Positions 47,040 through 55,105 of a stretch of DNA of 64,000 nt are shown one piece after another. Made by a program: the position numbers and the translations under genes. The notes beneath the pieces were generated by a model that saw only the letters and a program-made list of their open reading frames with translations, made no database searches and had not been told where the DNA came from. Source of the DNA: Bin55 sp965220235 (GTDB lineage: Bacteria; Pseudomonadota; Gammaproteobacteria; Pseudomonadales; Azotimanducaceae); assembly GCA_965220235.1 (NCBI GenBank), contig OZ244815.1, positions 3,472,001 through 3,536,000 on the forward strand, given 5' to 3'. The first letter of the stretch is position 1, and each line of letters opens with the position of its first letter.

Positions 47040-48346
47040 ATTTCATGGCGTCCGCTAAATACACCCGCTTTGCTCTAGGTTTCGTCACAGCTTATTTTTG
47101 TCTCAGCGTGTACGCGGTACCGGTGGGGCCTAAGCTTCCGGAAGAAGAACGCAAGCCGACTTCCTCATCTATAGGACCGACCTACGAACCACTAGAGATT
47201 CCTAATTTGGACTTCGCAGTCGTCGTATTTGATCCACAACTCGATGCAAACGACGATCGAATGCGAGAGAAAGGAGTATGGCCCGAAGTTCGAAAAACCG
47301 AGAGCATCCGTTCCGCATATCGCGTCAAGGAAGCAATTGATCGATTAAACCAGTTCAAGCAAGTGACCGTGGCGCCGTCTGCGGCCGTTAGTGCTGATCT
47401 TTATCTTCGTGGCAGGATATTAGAGTCCACGTCAGAAATTATGAAGATTCGTTGGAATCTCATTGACGCGCGTGGGTTCGAGTGGATCGATTGGAAAACG
47501 TCTGACCATCGGGTTGCGCTCGGTTGGCATCAACGGTTTTACGAACCCGGAAAAGACGCGTTTCAACCGCTATGGAACGAAATCGCCCGCGATGTCTACG
47601 ATCGCTTGGAGTACTTCGCCAAGAACCATGCTGACACCATGAAGCAAAACGAGTCACGTAACAGTCGTGGACGCGCGCCTCGCTTATCTCGACTTGAGGA
47701 GATCACCCATACTCGAGACTTGGTACTAGCTCGGTTCTTTGCACCGGATCTATATGGTGACGCTATCAGAGTGAATGATCGAGATCAGTGGACGATTACT
47801 TACCTTCCAGACCCAACCACTGAGGAATGGCTACGTACTCAAGCCTTTGCGAGAAAGGACCAAGAAGTAGCGTCTCTCTATGACAAACATTACGCGGGAT
47901 TCTTCGATAAGGTAAATCCAGATTACGAAAAGTGGTTGAACGAGGTCTTCCCATATGCACGTGAAATGCGACTTGAGCAACGACGCTACAAAGTCGAACG
48001 TGCGGTTGGTGGTATTGTGCTGGCCGCCGCGGCTGTCGCAGCGGCAGATGCAGATTCCGCGGAAGCGCGCGACACTGCGCTTACTGTAGGTACCGCAGTC
48101 GGTGGAGGTTTGATACTCAAGAGTCTAATAGATCGTGCAGACTTCAAGGAGAACCTCGGACTGTTCGACGAGATGTCACAGAGCTACCATGACACGTTTG
48201 CCCCGGTCAATCTTGAGATTCAAGGTGAGACCGTCACTTTAGAAGGGAAGGCAGCGGCGCAATTCGAACGTTGGCGGCAAGTCGTACAAGAGCTTTACAG
48301 CCACGAGCAAACAGACGCATTCACGATACGTGTCGTGGACGATTAA
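47036..48346 (+). CDS. exported protein of unknown function, possible CsgG/LpoB-like N-terminal domain
   Basis: 436 residues with a signal peptide ending near SVYA. The first domain (about 55-195) runs LDFAVVVFDPQLD, IRSAYRVKEAIDRL, ADLYLRGRILEST, an alternation that loosely resembles the nucleotide-free CsgG/LpoB fold. The central part is helical and charged. A Gly/Ala-rich stretch (about 325-365, AVGGIVLAAAAVAAADAD) may be a membrane-active or glycine-zipper segment. The C-terminus is EIQGETVTLEGKAAAQFERW. No confident family. Translationally coupled to the first gene. Confidence 0.65.
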   Translation: MNFMASAKYTRFALGFVTAYFCLSVYAVPVGPKLPEEERKPTSSSIGPTYEPLEIPNLDFAVVVFDPQLDANDDRMREKGVWPEVRKTESIRSAYRVKEAIDRLNQFKQVTVAPSAAVSADLYLRGRILESTSEIMKIRWNLIDARGFEWIDWKTSDHRVALGWHQRFYEPGKDAFQPLWNEIARDVYDRLEYFAKNHADTMKQNESRNSRGRAPRLSRLEEITHTRDLVLARFFAPDLYGDAIRVNDRDQWTITYLPDPTTEEWLRTQAFARKDQEVASLYDKHYAGFFDKVNPDYEKWLNEVFPYAREMRLEQRRYKVERAVGGIVLAAAAVAAADADSAEARDTALTVGTAVGGGLILKSLIDRADFKENLGLFDEMSQSYHDTFAPVNLEIQGETVTLEGKAAAQFERWRQVVQELYSHEQTDAFTIRVVDD

Positions 48347-48384
48347 ACCGTCCGATCTAACATCTCGATCAGCCAGAACCTAAC

Positions 48385-49401
48385 ATGAAACTGCTGCATC
48401 GACTAACCTCGTTCACGTTTGCTTGTGCCATCGTCGGATGTGCTGAGACGCATTCGGACGTTCCAATTGAATCCCTAGATCAAGCAAATCCGCCGACCGT
48501 GTCGCAACGTTCTCTTACTGACGTAGCCAACGTCGCCGAGCCGACTATACAAGATGACCGGTCTTCGAATCCTCAATCTGATCGGTCAAGCGAAACCGAA
48601 TCTCTTAAACCAATCACCAATTCAGAGCCAGCCACCGCTGACCGAACGTCTGACGAAGTCGGACACGCGATAAAAGAGCAGCGTACAGTCGTCGCGCGCG
48701 TATCAAAAAAACAAGCAACTTTCAACAAACTTATGACAGCTGCACATCAAGCTATCGATCAGAAAGACTGGGAGAAAGCTAGCCGGCTACTAAAGGAGAC
48801 GTTACAACTAGAACCAACTTCGACCGCAACGCAAGATTTGATGGATTTTGTCGTGAGACAACAAGATCTGTTAATCCAACGAGACCTTTCCGAGAGATTC
48901 ACCGCAGCGATACAAGCAGAACGCTGGACCGAGGCGAGCGAACTCGCCAAAAACATGAACACACAAGATTCCGATGTTCTAAAGCAGATCCAACGTAGCG
49001 AGACCTTGATGAGTGCCGAGCAACTTGCTGACCGATTGCTTTCCAATCCGGAACGCCTCTCACGCCCTTCAACTCAGACCGACGTCAGTCGCCTACAGAA
49101 CCTTACTGACAACGTAGATTTAGGGAAACGGGTCGGCGAGAAACTGTTGAGTTTGAATGAATTGAGTCGTCGCTGGACCACATCAGTGGTTATCAACCTT
49201 AACTCCGATGGTAATACGACCGTCATATTGCGACCCGGTAGAAGCCTTGGTCGATTCCGTACTCAAAAAATCCAATTGATGCCTGGGGAGTACGAGTTGA
49301 TCGGCAGAAGGGATGGCTTCCGAGAGGTTCGTCGATCACTGCGGCTAGATCCAGATAGTGAACCCAAAACTATCGAGATAAAGGTGTCCGAACGGTTTTG
49401 A
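48385..49401 (+). CDS. lipoprotein with TPR-like helices and C-terminal PEGA domain
   Basis: 338 residues. Signal peptide with lipobox AIVGC, then a disordered Ser/Thr-rich stretch (about 25-95). A helical TPR-like region (about 110-190, AIDQKDWEKASRLLKETL) follows. A PEGA-type beta domain ends the chain (about 265-338, IQLMPGEYELIGRRDGF). PEGA domains occur in surface and envelope proteins and bind unknown ligands. The stop overlaps the next gene by 4 bases. Likely outer-membrane anchored on the periplasmic side. Confidence 0.8.
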   Translation: MKLLHRLTSFTFACAIVGCAETHSDVPIESLDQANPPTVSQRSLTDVANVAEPTIQDDRSSNPQSDRSSETESLKPITNSEPATADRTSDEVGHAIKEQRTVVARVSKKQATFNKLMTAAHQAIDQKDWEKASRLLKETLQLEPTSTATQDLMDFVVRQQDLLIQRDLSERFTAAIQAERWTEASELAKNMNTQDSDVLKQIQRSETLMSAEQLADRLLSNPERLSRPSTQTDVSRLQNLTDNVDLGKRVGEKLLSLNELSRRWTTSVVINLNSDGNTTVILRPGRSLGRFRTQKIQLMPGEYELIGRRDGFREVRRSLRLDPDSEPKTIEIKVSERF

Positions 49402-51383
49402 CAGAAACGAATCAGTCAGATAGCGACCTAGACACTCAGTCGCTGCGAAAAGAACGTCTGACTACGATCGGTTTGGTAGTCGTAATTGCCACGGTCTTAT
49501 TACTTCCAATCGGATTGCTCTCATTTGGGGAGATTTACCAGTATTCCGTTGGACCATCTGAAATCGAATCGTCCTACGGAATCAAGCGCCAAAAAGGGAA
49601 CTCGCTCGCGGTGTTCGATCGCGTCCTAGTTTTCTCAGACGAAGCGGAGTACGAAGTTAGTCATCCTGGATACGCGAGTGAATCCATCTCTTTTTTACGT
49701 CAATCAGAACAACGTTTTTACGCCATAGAGCTCCATCCGTTACCGGGCTATCTAAATGTCGTTGTAACTGACGAATTCCCGGTTTCAATCCACATCGACG
49801 GCGAATCACAGCCTCGATTGGAGAAAATCGAGTTACCAAAAGGACGTCACGTTGTCGCTGTCATGCGAGGCGACACCAAACTTGACGTATACGCAGTAGA
49901 CATCGAAGGTTTCGGAAATTCACAGGAAATCTTCGTTGATCTCACTACCTATCAAGCAGTGTTAAACATCGCAACAAAACCACGAACTGCAACGATCAAA
50001 CTGGACAGCATTCCGCTTGGACGTGGTACTTTTGAAGGCGGGATACCTGCTGTATCGGGTCAGCTCCAAATTGCTGCGGAAGGATTTGACACCAAGATCA
50101 TAGACGTTTCCTTGGAACGCGGAGAAACCCTCGATCTTGGTACAGTTGAACTGTCACCATCTCTAATAACCACCACGATCGAAACTAAACCAACTAACGC
50201 GTCGGTCTTGCTTGACGGGACATTTGTAGGCGAAAGTAGCGCTTCTTTTACATTACGGCCTGGACGCTCCTATCAATTGGTTGTTCGCAAACCTGGATTT
50301 CACGAACATAAGGCCGTACTTACCCCTGAGATCGGTAAGAGCATCTCGAGGAGCATCGACTTTGAGCAGGAAACGATTCGTGTTGAGGTAAAGGCGACTC
50401 CATCCGCGACAGTACTAGTAAATGGGATACAGAAAGGAACAGCTCCTTTGATACTCGATGTCTATCCTGGCGACATCATAGAAGCTCGAAGCGAAGGACT
50501 GACATCACAATCCAAAATAGTGTCAGATGAACATGGCACGGATCAATTGATCGCTTTCGAATTGCTTGAACCATCTAAACACGCGTATCACTTTTCACCG
50601 GAACGAGACGTTGTGACCGGCGGACTTGCGATCGTTAGGTTTCCACCAGTCCGATTTCAGAAATCGCTTGGCGATGAGAACGATGAAATGATGACGATCG
50701 AGATCACGCGTCCGTTCTATCTAGGCGCGACCGAGGTTACGATTGATGCATATCGACTATTTCAATCCTCGATCAATGGACCCGGTAAGCACCCGATAAC
50801 GGACATCTCCTGGACCGATGCTGTGAAATTCTGCAATTGGTTAAGCGCACAACACGGCCTTCAACCGTTCTATCATGTCACGCCCAACAACGTTGTCGAC
50901 GGATTCGATGTTACTTCACGGGGATTCCGGCTGCCTACTGAGGCTGAATGGGAAGCAGGAGCTGCATTCAACTGGCGAAGTGGTGCTGTCCTAGCGCCGT
51001 TTGAGTGGGGAAAATCAACGACGATACCGATAGCTTTTGGTAATCTCGCTGGCCGGGAAACGGCAGAGACTAGGTCCCGGTACATCGACGCCTTCACAGA
51101 TAACCACGAAACCGGCGCACCGGTTGGTTCATACCTACCTAACGCGAACGGGCTATTCGACATCACGGGTAATGTAAGTGAATGGACTCACAACTACTAC
51201 CAGACCCGTCGCGAAACACATGGTGGACCGGACTATTTTGGTCCAACAAATGGCTTCGCAAATGTAGTGAAAGGGTCAAATTACGAGACTCACAATATAG
51301 ACGAGATTGCAACGAACTACCGCGATTTCGAAACCGGCAAGCGTTCAACCGTCGGCTTTAGGGTAGCCCGATGGATCTATTGA
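49398..51383 (+). CDS. membrane-anchored PEGA-repeat protein with FGE/SUMF1-like domain
   Basis: 661 residues from TTG. One N-terminal membrane helix (about 25-45) is followed by about three or four PEGA-type beta repeats (about 110-385), e.g. TKPTNASVLLDGTFVGESSA. A formylglycine-generating-enzyme-like domain follows (about 400-661) with GFRLPTEAEWE, NANGLFDITGNVSEWT and VGFRVAR. The C-terminal cysteine pair required for FGE catalysis is absent, so it is probably a binding domain and not an enzyme. Overlaps its neighbours by 4 and 13 bases. Confidence 0.88.
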   Translation: MTETNQSDSDLDTQSLRKERLTTIGLVVVIATVLLLPIGLLSFGEIYQYSVGPSEIESSYGIKRQKGNSLAVFDRVLVFSDEAEYEVSHPGYASESISFLRQSEQRFYAIELHPLPGYLNVVVTDEFPVSIHIDGESQPRLEKIELPKGRHVVAVMRGDTKLDVYAVDIEGFGNSQEIFVDLTTYQAVLNIATKPRTATIKLDSIPLGRGTFEGGIPAVSGQLQIAAEGFDTKIIDVSLERGETLDLGTVELSPSLITTTIETKPTNASVLLDGTFVGESSASFTLRPGRSYQLVVRKPGFHEHKAVLTPEIGKSISRSIDFEQETIRVEVKATPSATVLVNGIQKGTAPLILDVYPGDIIEARSEGLTSQSKIVSDEHGTDQLIAFELLEPSKHAYHFSPERDVVTGGLAIVRFPPVRFQKSLGDENDEMMTIEITRPFYLGATEVTIDAYRLFQSSINGPGKHPITDISWTDAVKFCNWLSAQHGLQPFYHVTPNNVVDGFDVTSRGFRLPTEAEWEAGAAFNWRSGAVLAPFEWGKSTTIPIAFGNLAGRETAETRSRYIDAFTDNHETGAPVGSYLPNANGLFDITGNVSEWTHNYYQTRRETHGGPDYFGPTNGFANVVKGSNYETHNIDEIATNYRDFETGKRSTVGFRVARWIY

Positions 51384-51655
51384 ATCGAAAGCGAGCGTTG
51401 ATGAGCGTCTGCCTAATTGGTGCGGTGCTATTAGGCGCGGACGAAGACCAATCTGACGAGACAACTCAACGATCCGAAAAGAAGACTGAGACAGTTTTGG
51501 CGCCGAATTCACCTCGGACATCCGTTAAGGACGATGCCGCCGTAGAACCCGTCCAATCTCAGAAACAGAGCAGTCAATCCTCCGAGTTGAAACCTCTGAT
51601 ACTCAGAGAACGCATTAGAGCCCATGCCAACATTGATTTACCTCAAGACATCTAG
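51371..51655 (+). CDS. small exported or membrane protein of the operon, function unknown
   Basis: 94 residues. A hydrophobic N-terminal segment (about 10-22, LMSVCLIGAVLLG) is followed by a highly polar Ser/Gln/Glu tail with no recognisable fold. It overlaps the PEGA/FGE-like gene by 13 bases and is followed 9 bases later by the channel gene. Could be an accessory linker. Assigned as real because of its tight fit in the operon. Confidence 0.6.
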   Translation: MDLLNRKRALMSVCLIGAVLLGADEDQSDETTQRSEKKTETVLAPNSPRTSVKDDAAVEPVQSQKQSSQSSELKPLILRERIRAHANIDLPQDI

Positions 51656-51664
51656 AGGAGGAAC

Positions 51665-52534
51665 ATGCGCACTACGGTAAGAGCACTCGCTAAATTCGCC
51701 ATCAACAACAGTCTGATCGTTGACATACTGGGGTTACTGATCAGCGCTGTGGTTGTTCATTTAGTGTACATGCTCTGGATCGATCCGAGCGCTTCACAGT
51801 TACTTTTTCTTGCGCAGGAACAAGGGGAACCGCCGCCGAGAACGATCTCAATCATTCTCAAGGATCCTGAACAGGAAATCTGCATTATTTTGGGACTTTG
51901 GTGCACATGGCTGTGGTTGTTCCGTTACCAATTGTTTATGGATGAACCACATTTACTCAAGACCGATTTCTTAGGTTTGAAAAATAAGACAGCATTCGAT
52001 GATGCAGTGCTGGCCGAGTTACGACACAGTGTTTCCGAGAAACTGCAAATCGCCCCACACCTACAGCTACTCGGTGCGATCGAAACCGTTCTCAATACGC
52101 TTGAACCGCGGCGACCCATTTCTCAATTCAAAGAAGCGAGTGACGTCGGCGCAGCGGCTTGCGATGTGTATTTAGAGCAACTTGATGCAAAACTGAGCCT
52201 CAATAAGTACATTCTGTGGGCAATTCCCTCTGTCGGATTCCTAGGAACGGTGAGAGGTATTGGTGAAGCGCTAGGTCGCGCTGACGAAGCACTGGCTGGA
52301 GACATTACGGGGGTCGCGAATAGTCTTGGTGTCGCGTTTAACTCAACGTTTTGTGCCTTATTTATCAGTCTCTTACTAATGTTGGCTTCGTACTTACTGC
52401 AAGGTCGAGAGGAACGCCTCGTGGCGAACTACAAGCGGTTCATCGCGGCAGATCTTGTCGGCAGACTTGCTGCATTGGCTAAATCACAAGAAAATCCAGC
52501 ACAGCTCCCTTCGGTCGATGAGTCGCACAGTTAA
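51665..52534 (+). CDS. MotA/TolQ/ExbB-type proton channel subunit
   Basis: 289 residues with four predicted membrane helices (about 15-38, 72-92, 180-205, 215-247). The last two carry the family signature, including IPSVGFLGTVRGIGEALG and NSLGVAFNSTFCALFISL. Members form a pentameric ring around a two-helix peg and use ion flow to rotate or move it. A strong AGGAGG lies directly upstream. The next two genes encode peg-like vWA proteins, the first starting inside this gene. No tonB, tolR, motB or OmpA-domain partner is seen. Confidence 0.88.
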   Translation: MRTTVRALAKFAINNSLIVDILGLLISAVVVHLVYMLWIDPSASQLLFLAQEQGEPPPRTISIILKDPEQEICIILGLWCTWLWLFRYQLFMDEPHLLKTDFLGLKNKTAFDDAVLAELRHSVSEKLQIAPHLQLLGAIETVLNTLEPRRPISQFKEASDVGAAACDVYLEQLDAKLSLNKYILWAIPSVGFLGTVRGIGEALGRADEALAGDITGVANSLGVAFNSTFCALFISLLLMLASYLLQGREERLVANYKRFIAADLVGRLAALAKSQENPAQLPSVDESHS

Positions 52535-53654
52535 GCGGCAATCCGTTGTTGCATTTGGACTTAGTTTTCTCGATGTGCTCTGTTGCGGCCTTGGCGCAGC
52601 GGTGTTGCTGTTGCTTGTTGTTAAACACGGCGAATCCGTCGCAGAAATCGATGCCGCAGGTTTCCTAATCGAACACGTAACAGAAATTCAGGAACTAATA
52701 GCAACCAAGACGGAGCAAAAAACTGATCTAAAGAAGGTTGCCGACGAGACTCAGCGCCAGGTTATTGCGCTGACCGCGCAGGACGATGCTAGATCGTCAA
52801 TTTCACGGTTACAAGCTACTCGTCTTGCGAACCTGCTACGCGAAGTTCAACAACAACGAATCGCATTAAGTAGCGCACGCCAAGCGCTTGCGAGCGATGC
52901 AGCTCAGCAGCAACGCGCTGCAGAAGAGGCTCAGCAAGTCGCATCGCAACAACATCTAACAGGCCTCATGGTCAATAGCGATCGCGTCGTGGTGTTATTA
53001 GATTCCTCCGCCAGCATGCTTAGTTCCACCTTAGTGGAGATCATTCGTCTACGAGCGTCAAGTCCACAGCTTCAGCTGCGCGCTGACAAGTGGGTCTCAG
53101 CGAGAGGAGCTGCGAAGTGGGTTGTCGATCGTTTACCTAACGGGGCGTCCTACCAAGTCTTGACCTACAGCGACGTAGTACGCGATTCTGAAGGCAAAAC
53201 CGTTACGGGAGCACAGACTGCAAAATGGAAAACCAAAGAAGAAGACGCCACCGCGAGGACTCACCTAAATTCACTACTGGATGACCTCACACCTAACGGC
53301 GCTACTGACTTAAAGACTGCGCTGGTCGCCGTCGCGAGCATCGAGCCATCCCCAGTTCAAGTGATCGTAATCACCGATGGGTATCCGACGCTACCAGGTA
53401 AGTCGTCTCTCAATCGTCTTCGAGACTGTCCTCGAGTTCGAGCTGGTCAAGTGCCATTAATCTCTCCACAATGTCGCAAGAGCATCTTCGACAATGCACT
53501 GAGAGTGAACAGGCGTGATTTGCGTGGTATACGCATCGACGTTGTGCTGTATCCACTCGACGGTGACAGCAATGCGGTTCATGGATATTGGAATCTTGCG
53601 ACTTCACAGGGTGGTCGCCTCCTAACTCCGGTTCCGGGTTGGCCTACGTCATGA
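52518..53654 (+). CDS. vWA protein 1 with ExbD/TolR-like transmembrane peg
   Basis: 378 residues from the ATG at 52518, overlapping the channel gene by 17 bases. The N-terminal helix has SFLDVLCCGLGAAVLLLL (residues 16-33) with Asp19 in the membrane, aligned with the proton-carrying Asp of ExbD (PFIDVMLVL). A long coiled coil (about 50-148) leads to a vWA domain. Its metal-ion-dependent adhesion site (MIDAS) is complete: Asp162, Ser164, Ser166 in LLDSSASM, Thr in NGATDLKTAL and Asp in VIVITDGYP. Two Cys occur near RDCPRV and SPQCRKS. Predicted inner-membrane peg with periplasmic vWA head. Confidence 0.85.
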   Translation: MSRTVKRQSVVAFGLSFLDVLCCGLGAAVLLLLVVKHGESVAEIDAAGFLIEHVTEIQELIATKTEQKTDLKKVADETQRQVIALTAQDDARSSISRLQATRLANLLREVQQQRIALSSARQALASDAAQQQRAAEEAQQVASQQHLTGLMVNSDRVVVLLDSSASMLSSTLVEIIRLRASSPQLQLRADKWVSARGAAKWVVDRLPNGASYQVLTYSDVVRDSEGKTVTGAQTAKWKTKEEDATARTHLNSLLDDLTPNGATDLKTALVAVASIEPSPVQVIVITDGYPTLPGKSSLNRLRDCPRVRAGQVPLISPQCRKSIFDNALRVNRRDLRGIRIDVVLYPLDGDSNAVHGYWNLATSQGGRLLTPVPGWPTS

Positions 53655-54646
53655 AACGCGAAGACGATAGGACTGGCGGCGCGACGGTTAGTTTCCTCGA
53701 CGTGATTGCCTGTGCATTTGGTGCGATCGTACTGCTAGTGCTGATCTTGCCGATCGGTGAACTAGGCGTCTTAGCAGATTCAGAACCTGTAAGTGTCGAC
53801 TATGGACAGCTTGTTTTACAACGCCAAACGCTCGATAGCGAAATCGATGCGTTAGCACAAGAGATTGAAGAAAACCAGAGACTGTTGCAGCAATTAGGCG
53901 ATCAAACGAGTAACAGGGATGTAAGAGCCGCTGAAGTACGTAGCACCATTGCTTCAACTTCCGCGGAACTCAGTCGTCTTCAAACTCGTACAACCGCAAC
54001 CGAATCCGCGATAGAACAGCTGCGAACAAGAGCGGCACAAGAAATAAGCGCTACGCCAAGCGAGTACGCAGGAATTCCCGTAGATTCCGAGTATGTGGTG
54101 TTCGTGATCGATACGTCATCAAGTATGCGTTCGATCTGGTACCAAGTTACGTCGGAAGTGGAAGGGGTGCTATCGCTCTATCCAGAAATGAAAGGATTCC
54201 AAATTCTCAGCGATGAGGGAGGATATCTCTACAGGTCGTTTCGCAAACGTTGGATGGACGACTCTCCCCAGCTTCGTCAACGGGTGCTCAATCGACTGAA
54301 GACTTGGCGCGCTTTCTCAACGAGTAGTCCTGCCAAGGGCATCAAGGTCGCGCTTCGCGATCTCTACGATCCTAAGAAAAAGATGGCGTTGTTTATTTTT
54401 GGAGATGACTTCTCAGGTTCCGAGGATCTAGACGAATATATTCAAAGCATCGACCAAATCGTCGAATCCGTAAACGTTACGGAAGGAACGATGCGAATTC
54501 ATGCATTTGGTTTTGAAAACAACCCGTATCAAACCTATTCACCACTGCGTTTCTCCATCTTGATGAGGGAACTCACGCAAAGACACGGCGGTGCGTTCTT
54601 AGCACTTCCTTTGGCCGAGAGAACGCTTCAACTTCCCCCGTCCTAG
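53651..54646 (+). CDS. vWA protein 2 with ExbD/TolR-like transmembrane peg
   Basis: 331 residues from the ATG at 53651, overlapping the preceding gene by 4 bases. The N-terminal helix VSFLDVIACAFGAIVLLVLI (13-32) shares the S-F-L-D-V core with vWA protein 1, placing Asp17 in the membrane. A coiled coil (about 55-132) follows, then a vWA domain with DTSSS (Asp154, Ser156, Ser158) and an Asp in FIFGDDFSG. The head is shorter than that of vWA protein 1 and otherwise divergent. The two are probably subunits of one hetero-peg. Last gene of the operon. Confidence 0.85.
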   Translation: MKREDDRTGGATVSFLDVIACAFGAIVLLVLILPIGELGVLADSEPVSVDYGQLVLQRQTLDSEIDALAQEIEENQRLLQQLGDQTSNRDVRAAEVRSTIASTSAELSRLQTRTTATESAIEQLRTRAAQEISATPSEYAGIPVDSEYVVFVIDTSSSMRSIWYQVTSEVEGVLSLYPEMKGFQILSDEGGYLYRSFRKRWMDDSPQLRQRVLNRLKTWRAFSTSSPAKGIKVALRDLYDPKKKMALFIFGDDFSGSEDLDEYIQSIDQIVESVNVTEGTMRIHAFGFENNPYQTYSPLRFSILMRELTQRHGGAFLALPLAERTLQLPPS

Positions 54647-54670
54647 CGCCGCCCGCTTAGAGCGACCGGA

Positions 54671-55105
54671 CTAGACTACCTGCCAATTCACGAGCGTATG
54701 AGGTGGATCACTATCGCGATGGTGCTCAAACACTGCTTCAACTTCGGACCCGATCACGACGTCTTGCTCTGGATCGCCAAGCAAATTGCCTACCATTCTT
54801 GCACCGTCGTAATTCGGAAATTCAACGAGCACGATCAGATATGGACCTTGCTCGTTCAATGCGGGATGAACAGGGTGCCAAACGCGTTCGTAGCTATAGA
54901 TTCTCCCTCGCGGTTCAATCTCCTTGAACGTAACGTTCTCGCTATGGCATCGATGGCAGACCCACTCCGGTCCCCATTGATAGGTACCGCAATCATTACA
55001 AAACTGAAGCATCAGTACGTCTCGCGCAGCTGCTTCCCAATAGGTCGCATCTAAACCATCTGGAGCGGCGACAGGTACAGGCAATCCTGGATTTAAATAA
55101 CTCAT
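54671..55105 (-). CDS. DUF35 zinc-ribbon/OB-fold protein
   Basis: 144 residues. N-terminal rubredoxin-like zinc ribbon with CNDCG and CHRCH, then an OB-fold (about 65-140). DUF35 proteins bind acyl-CoA and pair with thiolase-fold proteins such as Ltp2 in steroid side-chain cleavage. Overlaps the thiolase-like gene by 4 bases, the normal partner arrangement. Confidence 0.88.
   Translation of the reverse strand: MSYLNPGLPVPVAAPDGLDATYWEAAARDVLMLQFCNDCGTYQWGPEWVCHRCHSENVTFKEIEPRGRIYSYERVWHPVHPALNEQGPYLIVLVEFPNYDGARMVGNLLGDPEQDVVIGSEVEAVFEHHRDSDPPHTLVNWQVV

Noticed and set aside
49398..51383. Annotating the PEGA/FGE-like protein as a sulfatase-activating enzyme.
   Set aside because: The catalytic cysteines are missing and no sulfatase gene is nearby.
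46320..54646. Calling the vWA/ExbB-type operon a Zorya anti-phage system.
   Set aside because: Only the MotA-like channel is shared. There is no ZorB-type OmpA domain, helicase or nuclease, and the other genes encode exported envelope proteins, so a defence role is not supported.
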